From Amycolatopsis acidicola (GTDB taxonomy: Bacteria; Actinomycetota; Actinomycetes; Mycobacteriales; Pseudonocardiaceae): DNA of 48,053 bases. Shown in pieces: positions 1 to 8,758 of the stretch. The stretch spans positions 1-48,053 of the forward strand of contig NZ_VMNW02000074.1 of NCBI RefSeq assembly GCF_007713735.2. Reading direction: 5' to 3'. Within the stretch, counting starts at the first letter, position 1, and each line of letters starts with the position of its first letter. The notes beneath the pieces were generated by a model. It was not told where the DNA came from, did no database searches, and saw only the letters and a list, made by a program, of their open reading frames with translations. The position numbers were made by a program, and so were the translations under genes.

Positions 1-15
1 CGCCGCACCCACCGC

Positions 16-933
16 TCACCAAACGGCCAACCCCCGGGTCAGTTCCGGTCCTCTCCGCCGCAGGAGGTGGGTGAAGGCTTGCGCGGGCGGCGGCAGGGGC
101 TCGTGACCGTGCAGGATGTGTACCTCCCGTTGCCACAGCGGCGGCGGCAGTTCCAGCAGCATCGTGCCGTCGCCGTGGGCGGCGCTTGCCGCGAAGGCAC
201 CGAGCAGCCCGATGCCCAGCCGCGCCCGGACGAAGGCCGTCACGGTGGTCGGCATGGTCGCGACGATGACCTGAGCCGGTTCGACGCCCGACTCCTCCAG
301 CCGGTCGCGGTAATCTGCCCAGCCCGTCTGGGGATCGCCGCTCACGATGGCCGTTTCGCCGGCCAGGAAATCCAGGTCCCCGGTCACCCGCAAAGCACTG
401 TCCGACGGCGCCACCGCCACGATTTTCTCCCGGCACAACGGTTTCGCGGGCAAACCGGCATCGGCGGGCGGGCCGACCGGCCGCACGGCGAAGTCCACCT
501 GCTTGCGCGCCACCGCCCGCTCCAGCTGAGCCGCGTCGCCCTCCACCAGGTCCGTCTCCACCGCCGGATGCCGGAATCGGTACTGCGCCAGCAAAGGCGC
601 GATCAGCATCGCGCTCGCGCCCGGGTAGCTGCCGATCCGCAGCTTGCCCTCCAGCCTGTCCCGCGCCGCGTCGAGCTCATCCGCCGCCAGCCGCAGCTCG
701 TCGAAAACGCGGCGGGCGCGGGGCAGGAAACGGCTGCCCAGATGCGTGAGCGCGACCCCGCGCGGCCGCCGTTCGAACAGCGGCGCACCCACCACACCCT
801 CCAAAGCCGCGATGTGCGCGCTGATCCGAGGCTGGCTCAGATGCAGCGAACTCGCGGCCGCGGTCATGCTGCCCTCGTCCACCACGGCCAGAAACGAGGC
901 CAGCCAAGGGAGCTGCAGCTTCCCGACATCCAT
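16..933 (-). CDS. LysR-family transcriptional regulator
   Basis: 305 residues, the usual LysR length. The N-terminal winged helix-turn-helix covers about residues 9-68, with the typical pattern of a conserved AAxxLHLSQPRIS recognition helix and a following LFERRPRGVALT wing. The rest matches the periplasmic-binding-like effector domain, starting near residue 95 (KLRIGSYPG). The gene diverges from the MFS-arylsulfatase pair, and the 93-bp gap holds a CATA-N7-TATG palindrome of LysR-box type, so it probably controls that pair and itself. The inducer cannot be read from sequence; a sulfate ester or its product is a guess from the neighbours. The ATG is followed by a short hydrophobic lead-in (MDVGKLQLPWLASF) normal for the family. 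Confidence 0.9.
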   Translation of the reverse strand: MDVGKLQLPWLASFLAVVDEGSMTAAASSLHLSQPRISAHIAALEGVVGAPLFERRPRGVALTHLGSRFLPRARRVFDELRLAADELDAARDRLEGKLRIGSYPGASAMLIAPLLAQYRFRHPAVETDLVEGDAAQLERAVARKQVDFAVRPVGPPADAGLPAKPLCREKIVAVAPSDSALRVTGDLDFLAGETAIVSGDPQTGWADYRDRLEESGVEPAQVIVATMPTTVTAFVRARLGIGLLGAFAASAAHGDGTMLLELPPPLWQREVHILHGHEPLPPPAQAFTHLLRRRGPELTRGLAVW

Positions 934-963
934 CCGGAAAGCTTATACCTGCAAGTCGCAACA

Positions 964-978
964 CATATTAGACGTATG
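964..978. promoter_or_regulatory. Candidate LysR box between divergent genes
   Basis: Interrupted palindrome CATA-N7-TATG centred near 971, in the 93-bp gap between the LysR gene and the MFS gene. It fits the T-N11-A style of LysR operators and lies in an AT-rich patch that stands out from the GC-rich surroundings. The assignment rests on position and symmetry only. Confidence 0.45.
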
Positions 979-1026
979 CCTCTCCACTGATTAGCGTCTG
1001 GTCCACCATCCCCTGAGAAACGGACC

Positions 1027-2391
1027 ATGACGATGACGTCAGTCGAGGACTCAGCACGGCTCACGCGCCCGCAACGCAGAATCGCGATCACCGCGATCGG
1101 GGGCTACTTCGTCGACGGCTACGACCTGCTGATCCTCTCCGGCGCACTACTGGGGATCACGCCGGAGTTCCACCTCCGATCCGTCCAGCTCGGCCTGCTC
1201 ACCGCCGCCGCGTTCCTCGGCATGGCACTCGGTTCGGCGATCAGCGGCCCCCTCACCGACCGCTACGGCAGGCGCGTCGTCTTCTTCGCCTCGATGATCC
1301 TGTTCCTCGTGGGCTCACTGTCCTTCCTGCTCACCCAGTCCGCGTGGCAGATCATCGCGGTCCGGCTGGTGATCGGCCTGGCGATCGGCGCCGACATGCC
1401 CGCCGCCGCGGCGCTCATCGCCGAGTTCATCCCCGCGCGCCGCCGCGGGATGTACACCGCGTTCGGCGGGGTCGCCTGGATGCTGGGCTCCGTCGTCGCC
1501 ATCGCGGTCACACTGCTGATCTTCACCGTGGCCGGCACCGGCGCTTGGCGCTGGGCGATGGCCACCGGCGCGATCGCCGCCGCCGTCCTGCTCTTCCTCC
1601 GGCACGGCACCCCCGACTCCCCGAGGTGGTTGCGCAGCAAGGGAAGGGAGGCCGACGCGCAAGCGGCGTGGCGGTACGCGCAGGGCGACGAAAACGCCGA
1701 ACTCCCCAAGTTCGCCCCGACTGCGGCGCCGCAAGCGTCCGCGCGCGCACTCTTCCGCAGGCCGCTGCTACTCGTGCTCGCCGGCATCTGCTTCTACTGG
1801 TGCTGCAACAACCTCTACGGTTCGGCGATCCTGCTCTACCAACCCACCCTGATCTCGCGGATCGTCTCGCCCGGCACGTTCACCTCGCTGCTGTTCACCG
1901 GCTGCACCTCCCTGCTCGCGGTCGTGATCGGCCTGATCGTCTGCGGTTACGTCGTCGAGCGCATCGGGCGGCGGTTCCTCGCCATCGCGGGCACTTCGAT
2001 CGTCGTGGTGGCCAGTTTCGTGCTGTGGGCGGCGATCCACTCGTCGGCGGCGGTCCTGATCGCCTTCGCCGCGGCCATCGGGTTCATCAACGGCGGCACG
2101 TCGATGGCCTTCTACGCCTGGGCGCCCGAGCTCTTCCCCACCGAGTTCCGCGGCCGCGCGATCGGCGTCGTCAACATGATCGGCAAGCTCGGCAGCGTCG
2201 TCGGCACGTTCGCGCTGCCGCTGGTGTTCGACGCGCTCGGCGGCGGCGCCTTCCTGGTCATCGCCGCGATCGCCGCGCTCAACGTGCTGGTGATTTCGGT
2301 GCTGTCCATCGAAACCAAGGGCCAGACCCTGGAAGAGGTCCAGCACACCGCGGAACGCAGGTTCGGCCGCAAGGTCGCGGCCGCCCGCTGA
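1027..2391 (+). CDS. MFS transporter, sugar-porter-like
   Basis: 454 residues with about 12 hydrophobic segments. Signature loops of the sugar/organic-acid porter branch of the major facilitator superfamily are visible: GPLTDRYGRR after TM2, TPDSPRWLRSKG before the central loop, VVERIGRRF after TM8 and a terminal ETKGQTLEEV matching the PETKG motif. It should be a proton-coupled importer or exporter in the cytoplasmic membrane. It lies 15 nt upstream of the arylsulfatase in the same orientation, so the two are probably co-transcribed, and the cargo may be a sulfated or aromatic compound; that is inference. A second in-frame ATG lies two codons downstream (MTMTSV); the first was kept. Confidence 0.85.
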   Translation: MTMTSVEDSARLTRPQRRIAITAIGGYFVDGYDLLILSGALLGITPEFHLRSVQLGLLTAAAFLGMALGSAISGPLTDRYGRRVVFFASMILFLVGSLSFLLTQSAWQIIAVRLVIGLAIGADMPAAAALIAEFIPARRRGMYTAFGGVAWMLGSVVAIAVTLLIFTVAGTGAWRWAMATGAIAAAVLLFLRHGTPDSPRWLRSKGREADAQAAWRYAQGDENAELPKFAPTAAPQASARALFRRPLLLVLAGICFYWCCNNLYGSAILLYQPTLISRIVSPGTFTSLLFTGCTSLLAVVIGLIVCGYVVERIGRRFLAIAGTSIVVVASFVLWAAIHSSAAVLIAFAAAIGFINGGTSMAFYAWAPELFPTEFRGRAIGVVNMIGKLGSVVGTFALPLVFDALGGGAFLVIAAIAALNVLVISVLSIETKGQTLEEVQHTAERRFGRKVAAAR

Positions 2392-2406
2392 AACGAGGAG
2401 GGATTC

Positions 2407-4635
2407 ATGACCACGGCGAGCGAGCCGGGACACGTCGGCACCACCTACGCCGATTCACGCCCATGGTGGCCCGAGCCGCCGCGCCCGCCCGAGGGCAGCC
2501 CGGACATCATCCTCGTCGTGCTGGACGACGTCGGTTTCGGCACGCTCGGCTGCTACGGCTCCGAGATCGCCACCCCGGCGATCGACGCGCTGGCCGGGAA
2601 CGGGTTGCGCTACACCAACTTCCACGTCACCCCGCTGTGCTCGCCGACGCGTGCTTCGCTGCTGACCGGGCGTAACCACCATTCCGTCGGGATGTCGCTG
2701 CTGTCCAATGCGGACAGTGGGTTCCCGAGCAAGCGCGGCACGATCACGCCGCACGCGGCGACCGTCGCCGAAGTGCTCAAGGACAACGGTTACAGCACCG
2801 CCTGCTACGGCAAATGGCATCTGGCCCCGCTCGACCAGACCTCCAGCGTCGGCCCGTTCGACCAGTGGCCGCTCGCGCGCGGGTTCGAGCGCTACTACGG
2901 CTTCCTGGAAGGGATTTCCGACCAGTTCTACCCCGAGCTGGTGCAGGACAACCAGCGCGTGGAGCCGCCGAAGACCCCGGAGGAGGGATACCACCTCACC
3001 GAGGATCTCGTGGACCACGCCATCGACTTCGTCTCCGACCAGAAGTCCAGCGCCCCGGACAAACCGTACTTCCTTTACCTGGCACTGGGTACGGCCCACA
3101 CGCCGCACCAGGCGCCCCGCGAGTACCTGGAGCGCGTGCGTGGCCGGTACGACCAGGGCTGGGACGAGGTCCGCGCGGCCCGGCACGCCGAACAGCTGCG
3201 CGCCGGGGTCATACCTCCGGGCACGGATCTGGCGCCACGCAACGATTCCGTCGTTCCGTGGGACGAGCTGCCCGCCGACGACCGGCGGGTGATGGCGCGG
3301 ATGCAGGAGGCGTTCGCGGCGATGGTCGAACACACCGACGACCAGCTCGCCCGGCTGTTCGCGCACCTGGAGCGGCTCGGCACCCGCGAGAACACGATGA
3401 TCGTGCTGATGTCCGACAACGGCGCCAGCCAGGAGGGCGGCCGGGACGGCACGGTCAACACCATCGCCTACGAGAACGGCGATTCGGTCACCACCGCCCA
3501 GAACCTTGCCGGCCTCGACGAGATCGGCGGCCCCCGGAATCACAGCAACTATCCGTGGGGCTGGGCCCAGGCCGCGAACACCCCGCTCAAGCGCTACAAG
3601 CAGAACACCCACGCCGGCGGCGTCCGGGCGCCCCTCGTCGTGTCCTGGCCGCGCGGGATCACCGATTCCGGCCTGCGGTCACAGTTCCACCACGTGATCG
3701 ACGTGGCCCCCACGATCCTCGACCTCGTCGGCGCGGACATGCCGGAGCTGCGCCATGGGCTCCCGCAGCTCCCGGTGCACGGCACGTCGCTGCGCTATAC
3801 ATTCGGCGGCGCGGACGAAACCACCCGTCGCGGCACGCAGTACTTCGAGATGTACGGGCACCGGGCGATCTGGCACGAGGGCTGGAAGGCGGTGGCCTAC
3901 CACGAACGCGGCACGTCCTACGACGACGACGTCTGGGAGCTCTACCACCTCGACGAGGACTTCTCGGAATGCCACAACCTCGCCGCGCAACATCCCGAGG
4001 TGCTGCAGAACCTGATCGGCCGCTGGTGGTCGGAGGCCGCCCGCTACGACGTCTTCCCGCTGGACGACCGGAACTTCGCCGAACGCGCCGCGCGCTACCA
4101 CAGCGCCAGCTCGCCGCGACGGCGTCGCTCTTACCGCTACTACCCGGGCATGACCAGGGTGCCGGGCGGGATCACGCCGCTGATCTACGACCGGTCGTTC
4201 ACCATCGAGGCCGCGGTGGACATGACGGCAGGCGACGAAGGCGTGCTGGTCGCTCACGGCGACGTCTGCGGCGGGCACGTGCTCTACGTCCGGAACGGGC
4301 AGCTGCACTACGAGTACAACCACCAGGGCACCCGCTATCACGTGGCAGGCCCGCTGCACGGCAGCCCGGAGCGGCTCGCGATGCGGTTCACCAAGACCGG
4401 GCAGCTGTGCGGAAAGGCCTCATTGTGGTGTGACGACAGCGAAATCGGGGTGGGCACGATCGCCTCGACAGCGCGGTTCATGATCGGCTGGCAGGGCCTG
4501 ACCATCGGCCGCGACTCGTTGTCCCCGGTGTCCTGGGACTATCCGCGCGGGTTCGCGTTCACCGGCGCGCTCCGGCACCTCGATTTCACACTCGCCGACG
4601 ACGGCCCCTTCGACGTGCACGAGGTGATCGACTGA
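2407..4635 (+). CDS. Arylsulfatase (type I, formylglycine-dependent)
   Basis: 742 residues. It hydrolyses sulfate esters to alcohol or phenol plus sulfate. Metal ligands sit in VVLDDVGFG (D40, D41), followed by the sulfatase signature CSPTRAS with Cys78 as the residue converted to formylglycine and Arg82 supporting it. Later metal-site residues appear in VLMSDNGASQEGG. The catalytic domain runs to about residue 560; the remaining 180 residues form a beta-rich tail of the type seen in long bacterial arylsulfatases. No signal peptide is obvious, so it is probably cytoplasmic, which fits import by the adjacent MFS protein. The start is preceded by GAGGAGG at a good distance. No formylglycine-generating enzyme is in the window. 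Confidence 0.93.
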   Translation: MTTASEPGHVGTTYADSRPWWPEPPRPPEGSPDIILVVLDDVGFGTLGCYGSEIATPAIDALAGNGLRYTNFHVTPLCSPTRASLLTGRNHHSVGMSLLSNADSGFPSKRGTITPHAATVAEVLKDNGYSTACYGKWHLAPLDQTSSVGPFDQWPLARGFERYYGFLEGISDQFYPELVQDNQRVEPPKTPEEGYHLTEDLVDHAIDFVSDQKSSAPDKPYFLYLALGTAHTPHQAPREYLERVRGRYDQGWDEVRAARHAEQLRAGVIPPGTDLAPRNDSVVPWDELPADDRRVMARMQEAFAAMVEHTDDQLARLFAHLERLGTRENTMIVLMSDNGASQEGGRDGTVNTIAYENGDSVTTAQNLAGLDEIGGPRNHSNYPWGWAQAANTPLKRYKQNTHAGGVRAPLVVSWPRGITDSGLRSQFHHVIDVAPTILDLVGADMPELRHGLPQLPVHGTSLRYTFGGADETTRRGTQYFEMYGHRAIWHEGWKAVAYHERGTSYDDDVWELYHLDEDFSECHNLAAQHPEVLQNLIGRWWSEAARYDVFPLDDRNFAERAARYHSASSPRRRRSYRYYPGMTRVPGGITPLIYDRSFTIEAAVDMTAGDEGVLVAHGDVCGGHVLYVRNGQLHYEYNHQGTRYHVAGPLHGSPERLAMRFTKTGQLCGKASLWCDDSEIGVGTIASTARFMIGWQGLTIGRDSLSPVSWDYPRGFAFTGALRHLDFTLADDGPFDVHEVID

Positions 4636-4654
4636 TCAGCGCGCCGTCCGGTTC

Positions 4655-4963
4655 GTGCCCCTTCGCTGTGCCACAGTGGATGGTGTGGACGGGCACCCGC
4701 GTTCGGTCGCCGACCTCCGCCGCGATCCGGCCTGGCAGGTCAGCACCACCACCGACGGCCGCTGGCTGCTCGCCGAGCTGGAGTTCCGGCACGGCGGGCA
4801 CCTGTGGCGCATCGGCCTGACCCCGGTCGCCGCCGGGGTCGCCGCGGTCATGCTTTGGCGTGATGACGCGGTCATCGAGCACGTGCGGGGCAGCGAGGCC
4901 GAGGCGTGCGCGCTGGCCGCCGGGTGGCGGGCGAGTTTCGCGGGGCCACGGCCACCGCGCTGA
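4655..4963 (+). CDS. Small hypothetical protein
   Basis: About 102 residues from GTG 4655; GTG codons at 4676 and 4685 are equally possible starts, and none has a convincing ribosome site. No signal peptide or membrane segment. The sequence alternates beta-like stretches (GRWLLAELEFRHGG, LWRIGLTPV) with an alanine-rich C-terminal helix, so it is a plausible small globular protein. It sits 19 nt after the arylsulfatase and 18 nt before the aminotransferase, in the same orientation. I do not recognise the family; reading-frame GC pattern and position support a real gene. Confidence 0.55.
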   Translation: MPLRCATVDGVDGHPRSVADLRRDPAWQVSTTTDGRWLLAELEFRHGGHLWRIGLTPVAAGVAAVMLWRDDAVIEHVRGSEAEACALAAGWRASFAGPRPPR

Positions 4964-4981
4964 GTGAGGCAAGCTGGGGGC

Positions 4982-6211
4982 ATGGCTTACGACGTCGACT
5001 CGGTACGCAAGCGGTTCCCCGCGCTCGGCGAGGGCGCGGCCCACTTCGACGGGCCGGGCGGCTCGCAGGTCCCGGGCGTGGTGGGCGAGGCCGTCACCGC
5101 CACGCTCGTCGCGGCGGTCGCGAACAGGGGGAGCGTCACGGCGGCCGAACGGCGCGCCGAGCAGGTCGTCGTCGAGGCCCGTCAGGCCGCCGCGGATCTC
5201 GTGGGCGGGCAGCCGTCCGGCATCGTCTTCGGGCGCAGCATGACCCAGCTGACCTACGACTTTTCCCGCACGCTCGCGAAGAACTGGGGCCCGGGCGACG
5301 AAGTGGTGGTCACCCGGCTGGACCACGACGCGAACATCCGCCCGTGGGTCCAGGCGGCGGAAGCGCGGGGCTGCACCGTGCGGTGGGCCGAGTTCGACCC
5401 GGAGACCGGTGAGCTGCCGGTGAAAGCGGTGGCTGGTTTGCTGTCCGAGCGCACCCGCCTAGTCGCCGTCACGGCGGCGTCGAACCTGCTCGGCACCCGG
5501 CCCGATCTGCCGGCGATTACGGAGAACGCACATGAGGCGGGCGCACTGTGCTATGTGGACGGTGTCCACCTGACGCCACACGCGCCCGTGGACGTGACGG
5601 CGATCGGCGCGGATTTCTACGCTTGTTCGCCGTACAAGTTCCTGGGCCCGCACCTGGGTTTCGTGGCCGCTTCGCCCGCCTTGCTGGACACCCTGCACCC
5701 GGACAAGCTGCTGCCGTCCACGAATGCCGTGCCCGAGCGGTTCGAGCTCGGTACCCTGCCCTACGAACTGCTCGCGGGCACCACGGCGGCGATCGACTTC
5801 CTCACGGACCTGGTGCCGGGCAACGGATCCCGCCGGGCACGCCTGCTCGCGTCGATGACGGAACTGGAGCGCTACGAGGAAAGTCTGCTGCGCCGGCTCG
5901 ACACAGGCTTGAGCGAGATCCCCGGCGTGACCCGCTACGGCGATCCAGACCGGCGCCGCGCGCCCACCGTGCTGTTCGACGTGGCCGGGCACGAACCGTC
6001 CGAGGTGTACCGGAGTCTTGCCGCGCAAGGAGTCAACGCGCCCGCGGGCAGCTTCTACGCTGTGGAATGCGCACGTCACCTCGGCCTCGGCGACGGCGGC
6101 GCGGTCCGCGCGGGCATTGCCCCTTATACGAACGAATCCGATGTCCGGCGGCTGCTGGAGGCCGTGCGGAAACTCGCTAGCCGACCTCGGAAAGCCAGGT
6201 CCGGCCGGTGA
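4982..6211 (+). CDS. Class-V aminotransferase, cysteine desulfurase-like
   Basis: 409 residues, PLP-dependent fold-type I. The start is ATG 4982 (MAYDVDSVRKRFPAL); an upstream in-frame start at 4964 would add six unconserved residues. Features of the cysteine desulfurase-like subfamily (NifS/SufS relatives) are visible: HFDGPGGSQVP near the N-terminus, the DGVHLTPH region with the PLP-contacting Asp, and the Schiff-base lysine in ACSPYKFLGPH. The C-terminal RAGIAPYTNESDVRRLLEAV matches the family's small domain. Many members of this group lack a proven desulfurase role, so the substrate is uncertain. The last 35 bp overlap, tail to tail, the end of the metallophosphoesterase on the other strand. 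Confidence 0.85.
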   Translation: MAYDVDSVRKRFPALGEGAAHFDGPGGSQVPGVVGEAVTATLVAAVANRGSVTAAERRAEQVVVEARQAAADLVGGQPSGIVFGRSMTQLTYDFSRTLAKNWGPGDEVVVTRLDHDANIRPWVQAAEARGCTVRWAEFDPETGELPVKAVAGLLSERTRLVAVTAASNLLGTRPDLPAITENAHEAGALCYVDGVHLTPHAPVDVTAIGADFYACSPYKFLGPHLGFVAASPALLDTLHPDKLLPSTNAVPERFELGTLPYELLAGTTAAIDFLTDLVPGNGSRRARLLASMTELERYEESLLRRLDTGLSEIPGVTRYGDPDRRRAPTVLFDVAGHEPSEVYRSLAAQGVNAPAGSFYAVECARHLGLGDGGAVRAGIAPYTNESDVRRLLEAVRKLASRPRKARSGR

Positions 6212-7016
6212 AGGTGAACGAGGACGACTCCGGCGACAGAACGGCCGGACGCGTGCCCGGCGCCACCTCCAAGACCTGGTGGCATTCGCGCGTGACGCGG
6301 AGTCCGCGCGGGCTCGCGTCGATGGACACCAGCGCCACATCGTGCGGTGCCTCGGCGAGCGCGCCCATGCCGAGCTGGAGGACGTTCCCGGCCACGGCGT
6401 GCGCCCGGGTGTGCAGGTGGCCGTGCAGCACCAGGACCGGCTCCGGCCACGCCCGCAGCTGTTTTTCCAGCTCGGCACGGTTGGTCAGGTCGCCGGCGTA
6501 CTGCCAGCCGCGGTCCTTGATCGCGGGGCGCAGGTCCAGCACCGGGAAATGTGTCAGCAGCACCGGAAGCCTTGCCGGAGCGGGGTTTTCCAGCCGGTTG
6601 TGGTACTCGCCGCCGGCCGTGCGGGTGAGGTGGCCCGCGGTGAGCAGCGCCGGGCCCAGCGGCTCCTTGCCGGGGATCCGGATGCGCTCGCGGCCCTTGA
6701 GGTGACCGGCGAGCAGGCCGTCGTCGGTGGGGGCGGGGCAGTCGTGGTTGCCCGGAACGACGAAACAGGGCAGCTCGGTCGCGTCGAGCTCGTCGAGCAC
6801 GAACCGGAACTCCTCGGGCGTGGCCGACTGGGTCAGATCTCCCAGCAGCAGCAACGCGTCCACGCGCGGAGTGAGCCAGCTGAGCGCTTCGGTCAGCAGA
6901 GCGCGCGAGAGACCGAGGTGCACCCGGTTGTTGAAGTACGTGTCCGCCGCGCCGATCCCGGCCACGTGGCTGTCGGTGATCGTGCCCAGTCGCAGAGGCC
7001 CGCCGTGTACGCCCAT
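6177..7016 (-). CDS. Calcineurin-like metallophosphoesterase
   Basis: 279 residues from ATG 7016, which has an AAAGG ribosome site 9 nt upstream; the open frame extends further but without family similarity. All classic motifs are present in order: TDSH (DxH), LLGDLTQS (GD), VPGNHDCP (GNHD), LLTHFP and LHGHLHT (GHxH). These bind a dinuclear metal centre that hydrolyses phosphomono- or diesters; closest in character to the small cytoplasmic CpdA/Icc-like group. No signal peptide. It diverges from the HAD gene across a 98-bp gap and converges with the aminotransferase with a 35-bp overlap. The substrate is unknown. Confidence 0.88.
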   Translation of the reverse strand: MGVHGGPLRLGTITDSHVAGIGAADTYFNNRVHLGLSRALLTEALSWLTPRVDALLLLGDLTQSATPEEFRFVLDELDATELPCFVVPGNHDCPAPTDDGLLAGHLKGRERIRIPGKEPLGPALLTAGHLTRTAGGEYHNRLENPAPARLPVLLTHFPVLDLRPAIKDRGWQYAGDLTNRAELEKQLRAWPEPVLVLHGHLHTRAHAVAGNVLQLGMGALAEAPHDVALVSIDASPRGLRVTRECHQVLEVAPGTRPAVLSPESSSFTFTGRTWLSEVG

Positions 7017-7114
7017 CCCGCTGCCTTTCGTCGGCTGACGGAATGATATTCCGCCTTGTGTTCGCCATGGAATACTCTTCATTATGGTCCGCGACGGCGA
7101 CGAAGGAGTCCGTC

Positions 7115-7798
7115 TTGTCCGAACTGGCACTCCAGGCGGCGGTTTTCGACTGTGACGGCCTGCTGCTCGACACGGCGAGTACGTGGGCGCGGGCGTTCAC
7201 GGTGGCCGCGGCCGCGGTCGGGCGCCGGCTCGACGAGCGGCAGCAGACGGCGTTGGTGGGCAGTTCCGTCTCGTCGGCGGCGGAACTGATCACGGAATGG
7301 GTCGGCAGGCCGGGCAGCCGCGCCGGGGTCGCCACGATCCTGCACGCCGCCTTACGGGCCACCATCGACGAGTGCCCGCCGCCGGTGCTGCCCGGGGTCC
7401 CGGCCCTGCTGGACAGGTTGTCCGGCGAACTCCCGCTCGGCGTCGCTTCGAACGCCCCGGCCGACGTGCTGGGGGACATGCTGGCGCGGTCGGGGCTGCG
7501 GGAGCGGTTCGGGACAGTGGTGAGTGCGGACGCCGTCGCCCGGCCGAAGCCCGCGCCGGACGTGTACCTCGCGGCGTGCCGGAACCTCGGCGTGCGGCCG
7601 GAAAATGTGGTGGCGCTGGAGGATTCGCCCGCCGGCGCGCTCGCCGCCCAGGCCGCGGGGCTGTCGCTGGTGGTCGTCACCGCGAGCGACTGGCCGTCGT
7701 TCGCGCCGCTGCCGTGGCCGGCGCGGCCGGTGTTGTACGTGACGACGATGGAGGACCCGGCGGTCGCGCGGCTGCTGTCGAGTCGGGCCGCCGCTTAG
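7115..7798 (+). CDS. HAD-superfamily phosphatase (beta-PGM/CbbY-like)
   Basis: 227 residues from TTG 7115. That start is favoured by a GAAGGAG ribosome site six nt upstream and because homology begins at ELALQAAVFDCDG; upstream in-frame starts lack a ribosome site. Motif I is VFDCDGLLLDT with nucleophile and acid Asp, motif III lysine is in RPKPAPDVY, and motif IV is ALEDSPAGALAA. The cap insertion between motif I and II is alpha-helical, as in beta-phosphoglucomutase and sugar-phosphate phosphatases. Predicted cytosolic, acting on a small phosphorylated metabolite. It converges with the RpiR gene; their stop codons overlap by 4 bp. Confidence 0.87.
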   Translation: MSELALQAAVFDCDGLLLDTASTWARAFTVAAAAVGRRLDERQQTALVGSSVSSAAELITEWVGRPGSRAGVATILHAALRATIDECPPPVLPGVPALLDRLSGELPLGVASNAPADVLGDMLARSGLRERFGTVVSADAVARPKPAPDVYLAACRNLGVRPENVVALEDSPAGALAAQAAGLSLVVVTASDWPSFAPLPWPARPVLYVTTMEDPAVARLLSSRAAA

Positions 7799-8673
7799 AA
7801 GCGGTGCTCGGCCAGTACGTCGGCCAGGAGTTTTTGCGCGGTCTCGGAGCGTTCGGGCTCGGCGAGTACCAGGCTGATCAGGAGTGAGTCGAGTACCACG
7901 AGATGCGCGAGCCTGCTGGTCATCGCCTCGACGCGGTACCTCGTCTCGAGCCCGCCGGCGACGAGAGCGACGTCGGCGATCTCCGTCAGCGGCGTGGTGC
8001 TGAAGCTCGTCACGGCGACGACGGACGCCCCGGCCTCGTGCGCGCCGCGCGCCGCGTTGACGGTCTCGCGCGTGGAGCCGGTATGGCTCACCGCGACGGC
8101 GACGTCGCCTTGGCGCAGCAGTCGCGCGCGCACGTGCTGGACGTGCACGTCGCTGGGCGCCTCCGCGGAGATGCCGATGGTGAGCAGCCGGTACGCCATG
8201 TCCTGCGTGAGCGGGGAACTGGTGCCGACGCCGAGCAGCAGCACGCGCGGCGCCGCGCGGAGCAGCTCCACGGCGCGGGCGAGCGCCTCCCCGTCCACGC
8301 TGACCGGGGTGCGGGAAAGCGCTTCCGCGCTGCTGGCCGCGAGCTTCGCGAGCACTTCGGCCGGCCGGTCGCCGCGGTCGATGTGCTCCGGCGAGCGTTC
8401 CCCGACCAGCGGCGCGAGATCCTGGGTCAGCGCGATCTTCGCGTCCTGGAACCCCTTGAACCCGAGGCTCTGGCAGGCCCGCACGACCGTGCCGACGCCC
8501 GTGCCCGCCGCGGCCGCGATCTCGCTCACCGACACGCGGATCACGTCGGAGCCCTGCGCGAGCAACGCCTGCACCGCGCGCGCCTCGCCGCGCGGCAACG
8601 AGCCGAGCGCGGCCCGCGCCCGTTCGGCGACCGCGCCGGGCACGCGCTGCTCTCGCGCTGACGTCTCGGTCAC
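7795..8673 (-). CDS. MurR/RpiR-family regulator with SIS domain
   Basis: 292 residues from GTG 8673, chosen because GGGGAG lies just upstream and because residues N-terminal to it are not family-like. The N-terminal helix-turn-helix (about residues 45-75, SVSEIAAAAGTGVGTVVRAC, then SLGFKGFQDAKIAL) is typical of RpiR. The C-terminal SIS domain (about 125-260) binds a sugar phosphate: LLGVGTSSPLTQDMAYRL and VAVSHTGSTRET are its phosphosugar loops. It should repress or activate a sugar-phosphate pathway. The regulated gene may be the neighbouring HAD phosphatase or lie elsewhere; no operator was identified. Confidence 0.88.
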   Translation of the reverse strand: MTETSAREQRVPGAVAERARAALGSLPRGEARAVQALLAQGSDVIRVSVSEIAAAAGTGVGTVVRACQSLGFKGFQDAKIALTQDLAPLVGERSPEHIDRGDRPAEVLAKLAASSAEALSRTPVSVDGEALARAVELLRAAPRVLLLGVGTSSPLTQDMAYRLLTIGISAEAPSDVHVQHVRARLLRQGDVAVAVSHTGSTRETVNAARGAHEAGASVVAVTSFSTTPLTEIADVALVAGGLETRYRVEAMTSRLAHLVVLDSLLISLVLAEPERSETAQKLLADVLAEHRF

Positions 8674-8758
8674 TCCGGCTCCCCTTCGTTCGCGCTGGAG
8701 CGTACCTGCGGTTTCCCGTTCCCGCGCCTCACCGGGCCGACGCGTCCCCGGGTGAGTC

